Shown here one piece after another: positions 7,588 through 14,879 of a stretch of DNA of 15,595 bases. A program made the translations under genes and the position numbers. The DNA is from SG8-41 sp035649495 (lineage in GTDB: Bacteria; Pseudomonadota; Gammaproteobacteria; Burkholderiales; SG8-41): NCBI GenBank assembly GCA_035649495.1, contig DASRJL010000197.1, positions 1 to 15,595 on the forward strand, given 5' to 3'. The stretch's first letter is position 1. Every line of letters begins with the position of its first letter. The notes under the pieces are model-generated. The model had not been told where the DNA came from. It saw only the letters and a program-made list of their open reading frames with translations, and made no database searches.

Positions 7588-9042
7588 ATGAAATGGGAAA
7601 TAGTCATAGGGCTTGAAACCCACGCCCAGCTCTCGACGCAGTCGAAGATGTTCTCCGGCGCGTCGACGGCGTTCGGGGCCCCGCCCAATTCGCAGGCGTG
7701 CGCCGTGGACATCGCGTTGCCGGGCGTGCTGCCGGTATTGAACGGGCGCGCCGTCGAGTGCGCGATACGATTCGGCCTCGCGGTGAACGGCGGGAGCGCG
7801 GAGAACGTCAGCCGCCGCTCGATATTCGCCCGCAAGAATTATTTCTACCCGGATCTTCCCAAGGCCTACCAGATCAGCCAGTACGAGATGCCCATCGTCA
7901 AAGGCGGCGCGATGGCGATACTCGTGGACGGCAAGGAGAAGAAGATACGGTTGACCCGCGCCCACCTGGAGGAGGACGCGGGAAAGTCCGTTCACGAAGG
8001 CTTCCACGATTTCAGCGGCATCGACCTGAACCGCGCCGGCACGCCGCTCCTGGAGATCGTTTCCGAGCCCGACATGAGGAGCGCGGAGGAAGCGGTGGCG
8101 TACGCGAAGGCGCTCCACTCGCTGGTGCGCTGGATCGGCATCTGCGACGGCAACATGCAGGAGGGCTCGTTCCGCTGCGACGCCAACGTCTCCGTGCGGC
8201 CGGCGGGCTCGGACAAGCTCGGCACGCGGCGGGAGATCAAGAACCTGAACTCCTTCCGCTTCCTCGAGCAGGCGATCAAGTACGAGGCGGCGTGGCAGAT
8301 CGAGACGCTGGAAGGGGGCGGGAAGATCGAGCAGGCGACGGTGCTGTTCGATCCGGACCGCGGCGAGACGCGAATGATGCGTACGAAGGAAGACGCCCAC
8401 GATTATCGGTATTTTCCCGATCCGGACTTGTTGCCACTGGCCGTGTCTGAAACGTGGATCGACGAGATCAGAACCTCGATGCCGGAGCTGCCTGACGCAA
8501 GGCGTAAAGCCTACATGGCGTCAGGCTTGTCCCCCGCCCAAGCGGTGCTCATTACCTCCAGCCGGGAAGTCGCGGATTTTATGGACCACACCGCCCGGGC
8601 TCGGGGAAGCGACGCCAGACTCCCCGATCTGACAAACTGGATTGCCGGACCGCTAAGCGCCCGTTTAAACGAAGAGAATCTGGAAATCCCGCAGAGCCGG
8701 GTATCGCCGGAGCAGCTGGCGTCCCTGGATAGGCGTATTGCCGACGGCACACTTTCCAGCAAGATGGCCCGTGAGGTGTTCGACGCCATGTGGGCCGGCG
8801 AAGGTGACGCCGACGCGATCATCGAGAAGCGCGGCCTCAAGCAGATCTCGGATAGCGGCGAGCTGGAGAAGATCTGCGACCAGGTGATCGCCGCGAACGC
8901 GAAGCAGGTCGAGGACTACCGCGCCGGGAAGGACAAGGCGTTCAACTCGCTCGTCGGGCAGGTGATGAAGGCGACGAAGGGGAAGGCGAATCCGCAGCAG
9001 GTGAATGACATCCTGAAGCGAAAACTAGTCTCTCGCGCGTAG
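7588..9042 (+). CDS. gatB: Asp-tRNA(Asn)/Glu-tRNA(Gln) amidotransferase subunit B
   Basis: GatB binds the misacylated tRNA, activates its side-chain carboxylate with ATP and receives ammonia from GatA. The 484-residue product is full length. The catalytic cradle opens with MKWEIVIGLETHAQL (E10 and H12 belong to the Mg site region) and includes KNYFYPDLPKAYQISQYE and NRAGTPLLEIVSEPDM; the helical and YqeY-like tail spans roughly residues 300-480, ending in GKANPQQVNDILKRKL. The gene follows gatA by 13 bases and ends four bases from the convergent gene at 9047. Codons 272-391 (8401-8760) have far more A/T in third position than either side, see findings; the reading frame is unbroken throughout. 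Confidence 0.97.
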   Translation: MKWEIVIGLETHAQLSTQSKMFSGASTAFGAPPNSQACAVDIALPGVLPVLNGRAVECAIRFGLAVNGGSAENVSRRSIFARKNYFYPDLPKAYQISQYEMPIVKGGAMAILVDGKEKKIRLTRAHLEEDAGKSVHEGFHDFSGIDLNRAGTPLLEIVSEPDMRSAEEAVAYAKALHSLVRWIGICDGNMQEGSFRCDANVSVRPAGSDKLGTRREIKNLNSFRFLEQAIKYEAAWQIETLEGGGKIEQATVLFDPDRGETRMMRTKEDAHDYRYFPDPDLLPLAVSETWIDEIRTSMPELPDARRKAYMASGLSPAQAVLITSSREVADFMDHTARARGSDARLPDLTNWIAGPLSARLNEENLEIPQSRVSPEQLASLDRRIADGTLSSKMAREVFDAMWAGEGDADAIIEKRGLKQISDSGELEKICDQVIAANAKQVEDYRAGKDKAFNSLVGQVMKATKGKANPQQVNDILKRKLVSRA

Positions 9043-9060
9043 CGCGCTAGCGCGCGCGCT
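9041..9060. other. GC-only stem-loop over two convergent stop codons
   Basis: AGCGCGC at 9041-9047 pairs with GCGCGCT at 9054-9060 around a six-base loop. It covers part of the gatB stop (9040-9042) and the stop of the facing gene (9047-9049). There is no T-tract on either side, so it is not a canonical intrinsic terminator, but it is the only structure available between these convergent genes. Confidence 0.4.
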
Positions 9061-9736
9061 CCACCTGCTTTGTCGGCACCGCTTCCCCTCTCAGCTCGAG
9101 GTAGCGCTTTTTCTGCTCCGCGTAGCGCTGGACTATCGCTTCCTTCTCTTTCTCTTTCGCCGTGACCATCTGCTCGAACCGTTGCCTGTCGCTCGCGGCC
9201 TTGGAGAGCTCCTCCTTGAGCGCGTCAGACGCGCCTTTCTTGTCCTTCTCCGCCGTGTCGTTGCGCGTCTTGACCTCGTTGTAGCGGTCGGTCGAGTTCT
9301 TGAGCGAGGTCTTCATCTGGGTCATCTGGATGTCCGCCTGCTGCAGGTCGCGGTCGCGCTTCTGGTCGATTTCCTTCTCGCTGGTGTAGGTATTGAGGAG
9401 CGCCGAATCCTGCCGCTTCTGCTCGGCCAGCCGCTTGCTCTCCTCCGCCTTGGTCTTGGCAGCTTCCTGGTCCTGCAACCGCCGCTTGGCCGCCTCTTCG
9501 GCGGACTCGGTCGTGCCGCGCGTCACCCCGGTGCGGTCCATCTCCCGCGTCGCGCTGTCCTGGTACTCCAGCGGGACCTTGTCGCCGCACCCCACCACCT
9601 TCCCGCTCTTGTCCTTCCAGCAGATGATTCTTCCCTTCTTTTCCTGTGCGGCCGCGTCCGCCGGGTACACGCAAACGGCCCCCGCGACGGCGATGGCAAG
9701 TGCGACGGCCACAAACGAGCGGGAACGACTAATCAT
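9047..9736 (-). CDS. Exported coiled-coil protein with DUF4124-like N-terminal domain
   Basis: Function unknown. From the ATG at 9736 the product is 229 residues: a signal peptide (Arg-containing head, hydrophobic core 8-22, probable cleavage after AAA at 28-30), a short DUF4124-like segment near residues 34-56 (RIICWKDKSGKVVGCGDKVP, with Cys39 and Cys50 able to pair), then about 160 residues rich in Lys, Glu, Gln and Arg with almost no hydrophobic stretches, almost certainly a long coiled coil. I chose 9736 over the in-frame ATG at 9751 because GGAG lies nine bases before it and the overlap with pyrE falls to 8 bases (GATGATTAG). The overlap implies cotranscription with pyrE. DUF4124 proteins are periplasmic and mostly uncharacterised. 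Confidence 0.82.
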   Translation of the reverse strand: MISRSRSFVAVALAIAVAGAVCVYPADAAAQEKKGRIICWKDKSGKVVGCGDKVPLEYQDSATREMDRTGVTRGTTESAEEAAKRRLQDQEAAKTKAEESKRLAEQKRQDSALLNTYTSEKEIDQKRDRDLQQADIQMTQMKTSLKNSTDRYNEVKTRNDTAEKDKKGASDALKEELSKAASDRQRFEQMVTAKEKEKEAIVQRYAEQKKRYLELRGEAVPTKQVERAR

Positions 9737-10382
9737 CGGAACCGACTCCATACTGTTCGCGATACTTCCTGATCGCCTCGAGATAGGGCATCCCTCCCGG
9801 ATCCGCTTCCAGACAGTCCACCAGGTCGCCGAGCGTCGCGATGCTGATCACCGGAATATTATAGCTGCGTTGGACTTCCTGTACGGCCGAGTACGCGCCT
9901 GAGCCGCGCTCCATGCGGTCCAGGGCGATCACCACGGCACAGGGTATAGCGTTTGACCCCCTGATCAGGTTGACAGACTCGCGCACCGAGGTGCCGGCGG
10001 ATATGACGTCGTCCACGATCAGGACGCGCCCGGCGAGCCGCGCGCCGACGATGGTGCCGCCTTCCCCGTGATCCTTGGCCTCCTTGCGGTTGTAGCTGTA
10101 GCTGGTGACGTGGCCGGCGTCGGCAAGCGCGATCGAGACCGCGGCGACGAGCGGTATGCCCTTGTATGCCGGGCCGAAGAGGGAGTCGAAGGCGATGCCG
10201 CTGGCGAGTATCGCTTTCGCGTAGAATTGCGACAGCCGTTTCAGCGACGCGCCATCGTGGAACAGCCCCGCGTCGAAAAAATACGGAGACAGCCGTCCGG
10301 CCTTGGTCTTGAATTCGCCGAAGCGCAGAACGTTCGTGGCGATCGCGAAGCGGATGAAGTCCTGCCTGAAATCGGACGCCAT
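9729..10382 (-). CDS. pyrE: Orotate phosphoribosyltransferase
   Basis: PyrE converts orotate and PRPP to orotidine 5'-monophosphate in pyrimidine synthesis, in the cytoplasm. The 217-residue product has the normal length for the E. coli-type enzyme. The PRPP-binding loop is intact as VLIVDDVISAGTS (residues 120-132), and the mobile catalytic loop is seen as RKEAKDHGEGG (99-109) with lysines 100 and 103; K26 lies in the expected N-terminal FKTKAGR segment. The start at 10382 gives the family N-terminus (FRQDFIRFAI). It diverges from xth across 95 bases and overlaps the downstream coiled-coil gene by 8 bases. The C-terminal half has no frameshift or missing motif. Confidence 0.97.
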   Translation of the reverse strand: MASDFRQDFIRFAIATNVLRFGEFKTKAGRLSPYFFDAGLFHDGASLKRLSQFYAKAILASGIAFDSLFGPAYKGIPLVAAVSIALADAGHVTSYSYNRKEAKDHGEGGTIVGARLAGRVLIVDDVISAGTSVRESVNLIRGSNAIPCAVVIALDRMERGSGAYSAVQEVQRSYNIPVISIATLGDLVDCLEADPGGMPYLEAIRKYREQYGVGSDD

Positions 10383-10477
10383 GTCTTGTTGGATCCCGCG
10401 CTATCTCGGCGCATTGACCGGCGCGTCGGCGGAGCGTCCGGTCGAATAGGCGCCTGCGCCTCACGCGGAATGCTGTG
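10383..10477. promoter_or_regulatory. Divergent pyrE / xth intergenic region with a dyad
   Basis: This gap must hold promoters for both genes. TTGACC at 10414-10419 looks like a -35 box for xth, but no -10 box is found at proper spacing. GACCGG at 10416-10421 and CCGGTC at 10438-10443 form a six-base dyad with a 16-base spacer, a possible operator or hairpin. No clear pyrimidine-attenuator features were seen. Confidence 0.3.
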
Positions 10478-11251
10478 ATGAAGATTATAACCCTGAACCT
10501 GAACGGCATCCGCTCCGCGGCCCGCAAGGGTTTTTTCAAGTGGCTGCCCCGCCAGCGCGCCGACGTCGTGTGCGTGCAGGAGCTGAAGGCGCAGCCGGGC
10601 GATCTCACGCCGGAAATGCGCGAGCCGAAAGGCTACAAGGGGTATTTCCACTGCGCCGTGAAAAAGGGCTACAGCGGCGTCGGGCTGTATTCCCGGCGCG
10701 AGCCCGACCGGATCGAGGAAGGACTCGGCAACCGGGACATAGACCACGAGGGCCGGTATCTCCGCGCCGATTTCGGGCCGCTCACCCTGATTTCGGTTTA
10801 CCTGCCCTCGGGCTCGGCGGGCGAGCATCGCCAAGCGGTCAAGTTCAAGTTCATGGAGTATTTCTTCAGCCACCTCGGCAGGCTGGCGGGCGAAGGCCGC
10901 GAGATCATCATGTGCGGCGACTGGAATATCGCGCACAGGGAGATCGACCTCAAGAACTGGCGCGGCAACCGCAAGAATTCCGGTTTCCTCCCGGAGGAAC
11001 GGGAATGGCTGACACGCGTGTTCGACGACCTGGCGTGGGTGGATATCTTCCGCACCATCGATACGCGCGCGGAGCAGTACACGTGGTGGTCGAACCGCGG
11101 CCAGGCCTGGGCGAAGAACGTCGGATGGCGCATCGACTACCAGATCGGGACGCCGAAGATCGCCGCGCGGGCGCGGCGCGTCGCGATCTACAAGAAGGAG
11201 CGGTTTTCGGACCACGCGCCCCTGACGATCAACTATGACTACTCGATATAG
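10478..11251 (+). CDS. xth: Exodeoxyribonuclease III (AP endonuclease, EEP family)
   Basis: This enzyme cuts DNA at abasic sites and removes 3' blocking groups in base excision repair. The product from the ATG at 10478 is 257 residues. All catalytic positions of the exonuclease III family are visible: N7 in LNLNGIRSA, E35 in VQELKAQ, Y108 in SVYLPSG, D148 and N150 in CGDWNIAH, and D245-H246 in the C-terminal SDHAPL. A GTG three bases upstream also fits, but the ATG gives the standard MKIITLNLNGIR start, with GCGGAA several bases before it. It diverges from pyrE. The TAG stop shares its last base with the first heptad of the following repeat, and the permease gene follows 39 bases later. Confidence 0.96.
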   Translation: MKIITLNLNGIRSAARKGFFKWLPRQRADVVCVQELKAQPGDLTPEMREPKGYKGYFHCAVKKGYSGVGLYSRREPDRIEEGLGNRDIDHEGRYLRADFGPLTLISVYLPSGSAGEHRQAVKFKFMEYFFSHLGRLAGEGREIIMCGDWNIAHREIDLKNWRGNRKNSGFLPEEREWLTRVFDDLAWVDIFRTIDTRAEQYTWWSNRGQAWAKNVGWRIDYQIGTPKIAARARRVAIYKKERFSDHAPLTINYDYSI

Positions 11252-11325
11252 TGTTGAGTGTTGAGTTTTGAATGATGAGTGCTTGGTGGAATGGCAAACT
11301 CAACACTAAACACTAAGCACTCAAC
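11251..11325. repeat. Heptad-repeat hairpin between xth and the permease (ACTCAAC family)
   Basis: The left arm at 11251-11285 has units GTGTTGA (twice), GTTTTGA, ATGATGA and GTGCTTG. The right arm at 11298-11325 has ACTCAAC, ACTAAAC, ACTAAGC and ACTCAAC, broadly complementary to the left arm. The loop is 12 bases and holds the ATG proposed as the permease start. The units match those between mreB and mreC, about 6.7 kb away. Confidence 0.88.
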
Positions 11326-12616
11326 ACTGCGGGCGAGCATCGCCCCGTACCTGGAGCCCGCTCCGCTCGCCGCCCTGTTCCTCGGCATCTCCTCCGGCTT
11401 TACCTTCGCGATGATCGGCGCGACGCTCATCACGCGCCTTGCGCAGCACGGCGTCACCAAGAGCGCGGTGACCGCATTCGCGCTGACGTTCCTCGCCTAC
11501 AACTTCAAGTTTCTCTGGGCCCCGATCGTCGACAACGTGCGGCTGCCGCTGATCGGCAGGTTCGGGCAGCGGCGGAGCTGGCTGTGGCTCGTCGGCGTCC
11601 TGGTGATGGGCGCCGTCGCTTTCCTGGGCATCGCCGACCCCGACAAATCTCTCTACGTCGTCGCGATCGCGGCGATCGCCATGGGCGTGGCCGGCGCCAC
11701 GTTCGACATCATCATCGACGCCTATCGCATCGAGCTGCTCGCGCCGCGCCAGCTCGGCGTCGGATCCGGCATGTCCCAATACGGCTGGCGGATCGGCTCC
11801 GCGGCGGCCGGCGCCCTGGCCTTGATCCTCGCTGCTCGCGTGGGCTGGACCGCCGCCTATGTCGCCTGCGCCGCTTTCGCGCTGCCGGCGATGCTGGTCG
11901 GCGTAATCATGGGCGAGCCGGAGCGGCACCTCGAGCCCGCCAGGCCGCGCGGGCTCGTCGGGGCCGTCGTCGCCTATTTCAGCCCGCTGACCGAGTTCGT
12001 CAGGCGGGAGGGGGCGATCGTCGTGCTGCTGTTCGTGCTGATCCACAAGATCGGCGACACGCTCGCCAACCTGACGCTGCGACTGCTGTTCAAGGACCTG
12101 GGCTTCAGCAACGACGAGGTGGCCTTCTACGACGTCGGGGTCGGTCTTGCCGCCCTGCTGATCGGCATCTTCATCGGCGGAATCCTGTACGCCCGGCTGG
12201 GCATGAAGCGCTCCGTGCTGTTGAGCCTCGTCCTGATGGCGGTGTCGAACCTGAGCTTCGCCGTTCTGGCGGCGGCGGGGCATACCAATATCGGCATGGC
12301 CGCCGCGGTCGGTTTCGAGAATCTCGCCAGCGGTATCGGCGGTGTCACGGTGGTCGCCTACCTCTCCGCGCTGTGCAATCTGCGCTTTACCGCGACCCAG
12401 TATGCGCTGCTCTCGGCGCTGGCGAGCATCGCGGGCCGCTTCCTCACGGGCGCGACCGCCGGTGCGCTGATCGATGCGATCGGCTATGTTAACTTCTACC
12501 TGCTGACCACGCTCGTCGCCCTGCCCGGCGTGATCCTGTTCTGGTTCATGATCCGGTCCGGGCTTGCCGATCTGTCCATCGGCTCGGCGGGCACGGAGAA
12601 CAAGGGGAGCCCATGA
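11291..12616 (+). CDS. AmpG-family MFS permease
   Basis: The product is an inner-membrane transporter of about 441 residues with around 12 membrane segments. The first helices carry AmpG/PAT-family character: LAALFLGISSGFTFAMIGAT, FKFLWAPIVDNVRLP, GRFGQRRSWLW and FDIIIDAYRIELL. AmpG proteins import anhydromuropeptides for wall recycling, but the family also contains other permeases, so the substrate is uncertain. The ATG at 11291 has GGTGG almost touching it; a GTG at 11279 would add four residues. Either start makes the right arm of the heptad repeat encode residues about 3-13, a low-complexity Ser/Thr/Asn/Leu head, and no other usual start codon lies before the first helix. It overlaps fahA by ATGA. 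Confidence 0.82.
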   Translation: MANSTLNTKHSTLRASIAPYLEPAPLAALFLGISSGFTFAMIGATLITRLAQHGVTKSAVTAFALTFLAYNFKFLWAPIVDNVRLPLIGRFGQRRSWLWLVGVLVMGAVAFLGIADPDKSLYVVAIAAIAMGVAGATFDIIIDAYRIELLAPRQLGVGSGMSQYGWRIGSAAAGALALILAARVGWTAAYVACAAFALPAMLVGVIMGEPERHLEPARPRGLVGAVVAYFSPLTEFVRREGAIVVLLFVLIHKIGDTLANLTLRLLFKDLGFSNDEVAFYDVGVGLAALLIGIFIGGILYARLGMKRSVLLSLVLMAVSNLSFAVLAAAGHTNIGMAAAVGFENLASGIGGVTVVAYLSALCNLRFTATQYALLSALASIAGRFLTGATAGALIDAIGYVNFYLLTTLVALPGVILFWFMIRSGLADLSIGSAGTENKGSP

Positions 12617-13932
12617 CTGCAATCCTGCTCGATGAAACGCACGACGCCCGGCGCAGGAGCTGGGTGTCCACCGCGAACGATCACCCGGAATTTCCGATCC
12701 AGAACCTGCCGTTCGGCGTCTTCAGCCCGAAGGGGGATGCGCCGCGCGGCGGGATCGCGATCGGAGATTCGATCCTCGATCTGCAGGAGGCGCTCGGGGC
12801 GGGGCTGTTCTCGGGGCAGGCCGAGAGCGCCGCGACCGCGGCCATCGGGGCAACGCTCAACCCGTTGATGGCGCTGGGCCGGGGGCCGCGCACGGCAGTG
12901 CGCAAACGGGTATCGGCGCTGCTTGCGGCCGACGGCGCCGAGCGCTCGAGAGTGGAGAAGCTCGCTTCGAAAATCCTGCACAAGACCGCGGACTGCACGC
13001 TGCACGTGCCGGCGGCGGTCGGGGACTTCACCGATTTCTTCGCCGGCATCCATCACGCGTACAACGGCGGAGTGCGCGCCGGGCGGCAGCCCCCGCTCCT
13101 GATCAACTACAAGCACGTCCCAGTGGCGTATCACGGCCGGGCTTCGTCGGTAGTCGCGTCCGGCACCGCGCTCAGGCGGCCCAGGGGCCAGCGCGTGGCG
13201 CCGGGAAAGGAAACGCCGGAGTTCGGTCCGTCTCTGAGGCTGGATTTCGAGCTGGAGCTGGGTGTCTGGATCGGGCCCGGCAACAAGCTGGGAGAGGCCA
13301 TCCCGATCGCACAGGCCGGCGAGCACGTCGTAGGCTTGTGCATGCTGAACGACTGGTCGGCGCGCGATATCCAGAGATGGGAGTCAGCGCCGCTCGGTCC
13401 GTTTCTCGCCAAGAACTTCGGCACGACCATCTCGCCGTGGGTCGTCACGATGGAGGCGCTGGCGCCGTTTCGCCAGGCGCAGCCGCCGCGGCCCTCCGGA
13501 GATCCCCGGCCGCTCGCGTATCTGTGGGACGAGGCGGACCAGAAGGATGGCGCTTTCAACGTGGAAATCGAGGCGTTGATGCTGACCGAGGCCATGCGGG
13601 CGAAGGGGATGGCGCCTCACAGGATTTCGCTCAGCAACCTGAGTCACCTCTACTGGACGCTTGCGCAGATGGTCGCGCACCATACCTGCAGCGGCTGCAA
13701 CCTGCAGCCGGGCGATCTCTTCGGCAGCGGAACGATTTCCGCTCCCGACCCCTCCGGCTACGGCAGCATGGGAGAACTCTCCGACGACGGCAACCGGCGC
13801 ATCGAGCTGCCTTCCGGGGAAACGAGGACGTTCATCGAGGATGGCGACGAGTTGATCCTTCGCGCCACCGCGCGCCGCGACGGCTTCGCCACCATAGGCT
13901 TCGGCGAGTCCCGCGGGCGGATCGTTCCGTAG
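12613..13932 (+). CDS. fahA: Fumarylacetoacetase
   Basis: Fumarylacetoacetase cleaves fumarylacetoacetate to fumarate and acetoacetate, the last step of tyrosine/homogentisate breakdown. The 439-residue product is full length: an SH3-like N-terminal domain with the family hallmark FPIQNLPFGVFS (27-38), then the catalytic barrel. Residues matching the mouse enzyme are present: D141 and H148 in DFFAGIHH, E213 and E215 in FELELG, and D247 in NDWSARDIQRWE; PLGPFLAKNFGTTISPWVV is also typical. The C-terminal half contains HHTCSGCNLQPGDLFGSGT. The ATG overlaps the permease stop as ATGA, so the two are probably translated together. No homogentisate dioxygenase gene is adjacent in this window. Confidence 0.95.
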   Translation: MTAILLDETHDARRRSWVSTANDHPEFPIQNLPFGVFSPKGDAPRGGIAIGDSILDLQEALGAGLFSGQAESAATAAIGATLNPLMALGRGPRTAVRKRVSALLAADGAERSRVEKLASKILHKTADCTLHVPAAVGDFTDFFAGIHHAYNGGVRAGRQPPLLINYKHVPVAYHGRASSVVASGTALRRPRGQRVAPGKETPEFGPSLRLDFELELGVWIGPGNKLGEAIPIAQAGEHVVGLCMLNDWSARDIQRWESAPLGPFLAKNFGTTISPWVVTMEALAPFRQAQPPRPSGDPRPLAYLWDEADQKDGAFNVEIEALMLTEAMRAKGMAPHRISLSNLSHLYWTLAQMVAHHTCSGCNLQPGDLFGSGTISAPDPSGYGSMGELSDDGNRRIELPSGETRTFIEDGDELILRATARRDGFATIGFGESRGRIVP

Positions 13933-13940
13933 CGATTTGG

Positions 13941-14085
13941 CCACGGAATCACACGGACAAAAGCAGAGAGACTTTTCCCCTCCTTCACATAGGAGGGGTG
14001 GCGCACGGAGTCCGCCGGGGTGGTCCGGAGAGCACCTGGGGAATTAAAGCGCCTTCCATCGGTCTCTCTGTGAAACTCTGTGTAC
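13941..14085. repeat. Composite hairpin element between fahA and the CAP gene
   Basis: Outer arms: CAGAGAGAC at 13964-13972 pairs perfectly with GTCTCTCTG at 14062-14070. Both arms extend into short-period A/C/G-rich sequence of similar style (13941-13972 and 14062-14085). Inside are two adjacent stem-loops: CCCCTCC 13977-13983 with GGAGGGG 13992-13998 (eight-base loop), and GGCG 14000-14003 with CGCC 14013-14016, followed by GGGGTGGT. The inner part resembles REP-type intergenic repeats in GC-rich bacterial genomes. Confidence 0.7.
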
Positions 14086-14098
14086 CCCTCAATGGGTA

Positions 14099-14872
14099 TT
14101 GAAAAGAATCCTCTGTGGCAAAGAATTGAAGAGCGCGTACCCCGGAAACCGACTGTTCCTCTTGCTGAGGCTGTCGCTGGTCCTCGCCGGCGGGCCGGTA
14201 TTCGCCCAGCAGGGATCGCCCGACCCCGAGCAGGTTGCAGGCCTCGCCTTCCGGCTGACCAACGAGTTCCGGGCGCAGGAGGGGAGGCAGGAGGTCGTCG
14301 TCAACGAACGGCTCCTGGCGGCCGCCCGCCATTTCGCGGGCTACCTGGCGAAGACCGGCAAATTCAGTCACGAGGCCGACGGCAGCAATCCGGCGGCGCG
14401 GGTAAAAAAGCACGGCTACGACTACTGCATCACGTCGGAGAATATCGCGTACCGCTACAGCTCCAACGGATTTGCCACGCGCGAGCTCGCGCAGGGATTC
14501 GTCGAGGGCTGGAAGAACTCGCCCGGACACCGCAGGAATATGCTGGAACCCGACGTAACGGAAACCGCGGTGGCGGTCGCCAGCGGCAAGCCGGGCCACT
14601 ACCACGCGGTGCAGGTGTTCGGCCGCCCGGCGTCGCAGGCGATCAGATTCTCGGTCGCCAACCGCTCGAACGCTTCGATCCGCTACCGCGTCGACGACAA
14701 GACGTTCTCTCTCACCCCGCAGCAGACACGCACGCACCAGAATTGCAGATCGAGCGCGATCGACTTCGACTTGCCCGGCAAGCAACGGGACGCGAAGGTC
14801 AGGCCGAAGAATGGGGACGCCTTTGCTGTCGTGCGGTCGGAGTCGGGCGGGTTGAGCTTGAAGACAGAGTAG
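14099..14872 (+). CDS. Secreted CAP-domain protein
   Basis: The product (257 residues from the TTG at 14099) has a basic head, a hydrophobic stretch near residues 19-35 ending in VFA, and a probable signal-peptidase site before QQ. A CAP (SCP/PR1) domain covers about residues 45-176: H91 in KFSHEAD, E114 in TSENIAY, and H144 in SPGHRRNML make up the usual cavity residues, and HAVQVFGRP ends the domain. The last 80 residues form an unassigned basic, beta-rich-looking extension. The start is uncertain: the ATG at 14092 is out of frame, and the TTG at 14126 is another option that still keeps the signal peptide. Bacterial CAP proteins are poorly characterised, so no reaction is proposed. Confidence 0.85.
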   Translation: MKRILCGKELKSAYPGNRLFLLLRLSLVLAGGPVFAQQGSPDPEQVAGLAFRLTNEFRAQEGRQEVVVNERLLAAARHFAGYLAKTGKFSHEADGSNPAARVKKHGYDYCITSENIAYRYSSNGFATRELAQGFVEGWKNSPGHRRNMLEPDVTETAVAVASGKPGHYHAVQVFGRPASQAIRFSVANRSNASIRYRVDDKTFSLTPQQTRTHQNCRSSAIDFDLPGKQRDAKVRPKNGDAFAVVRSESGGLSLKTE

Positions 14873-14879
14873 AAAAGCC

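Noticed and set aside
11251..11325. Intrinsic terminator between xth and the permease
   Set aside because: The hairpin is AT-rich and imperfect and is not followed by a T-tract; the downstream gene is on the same strand.
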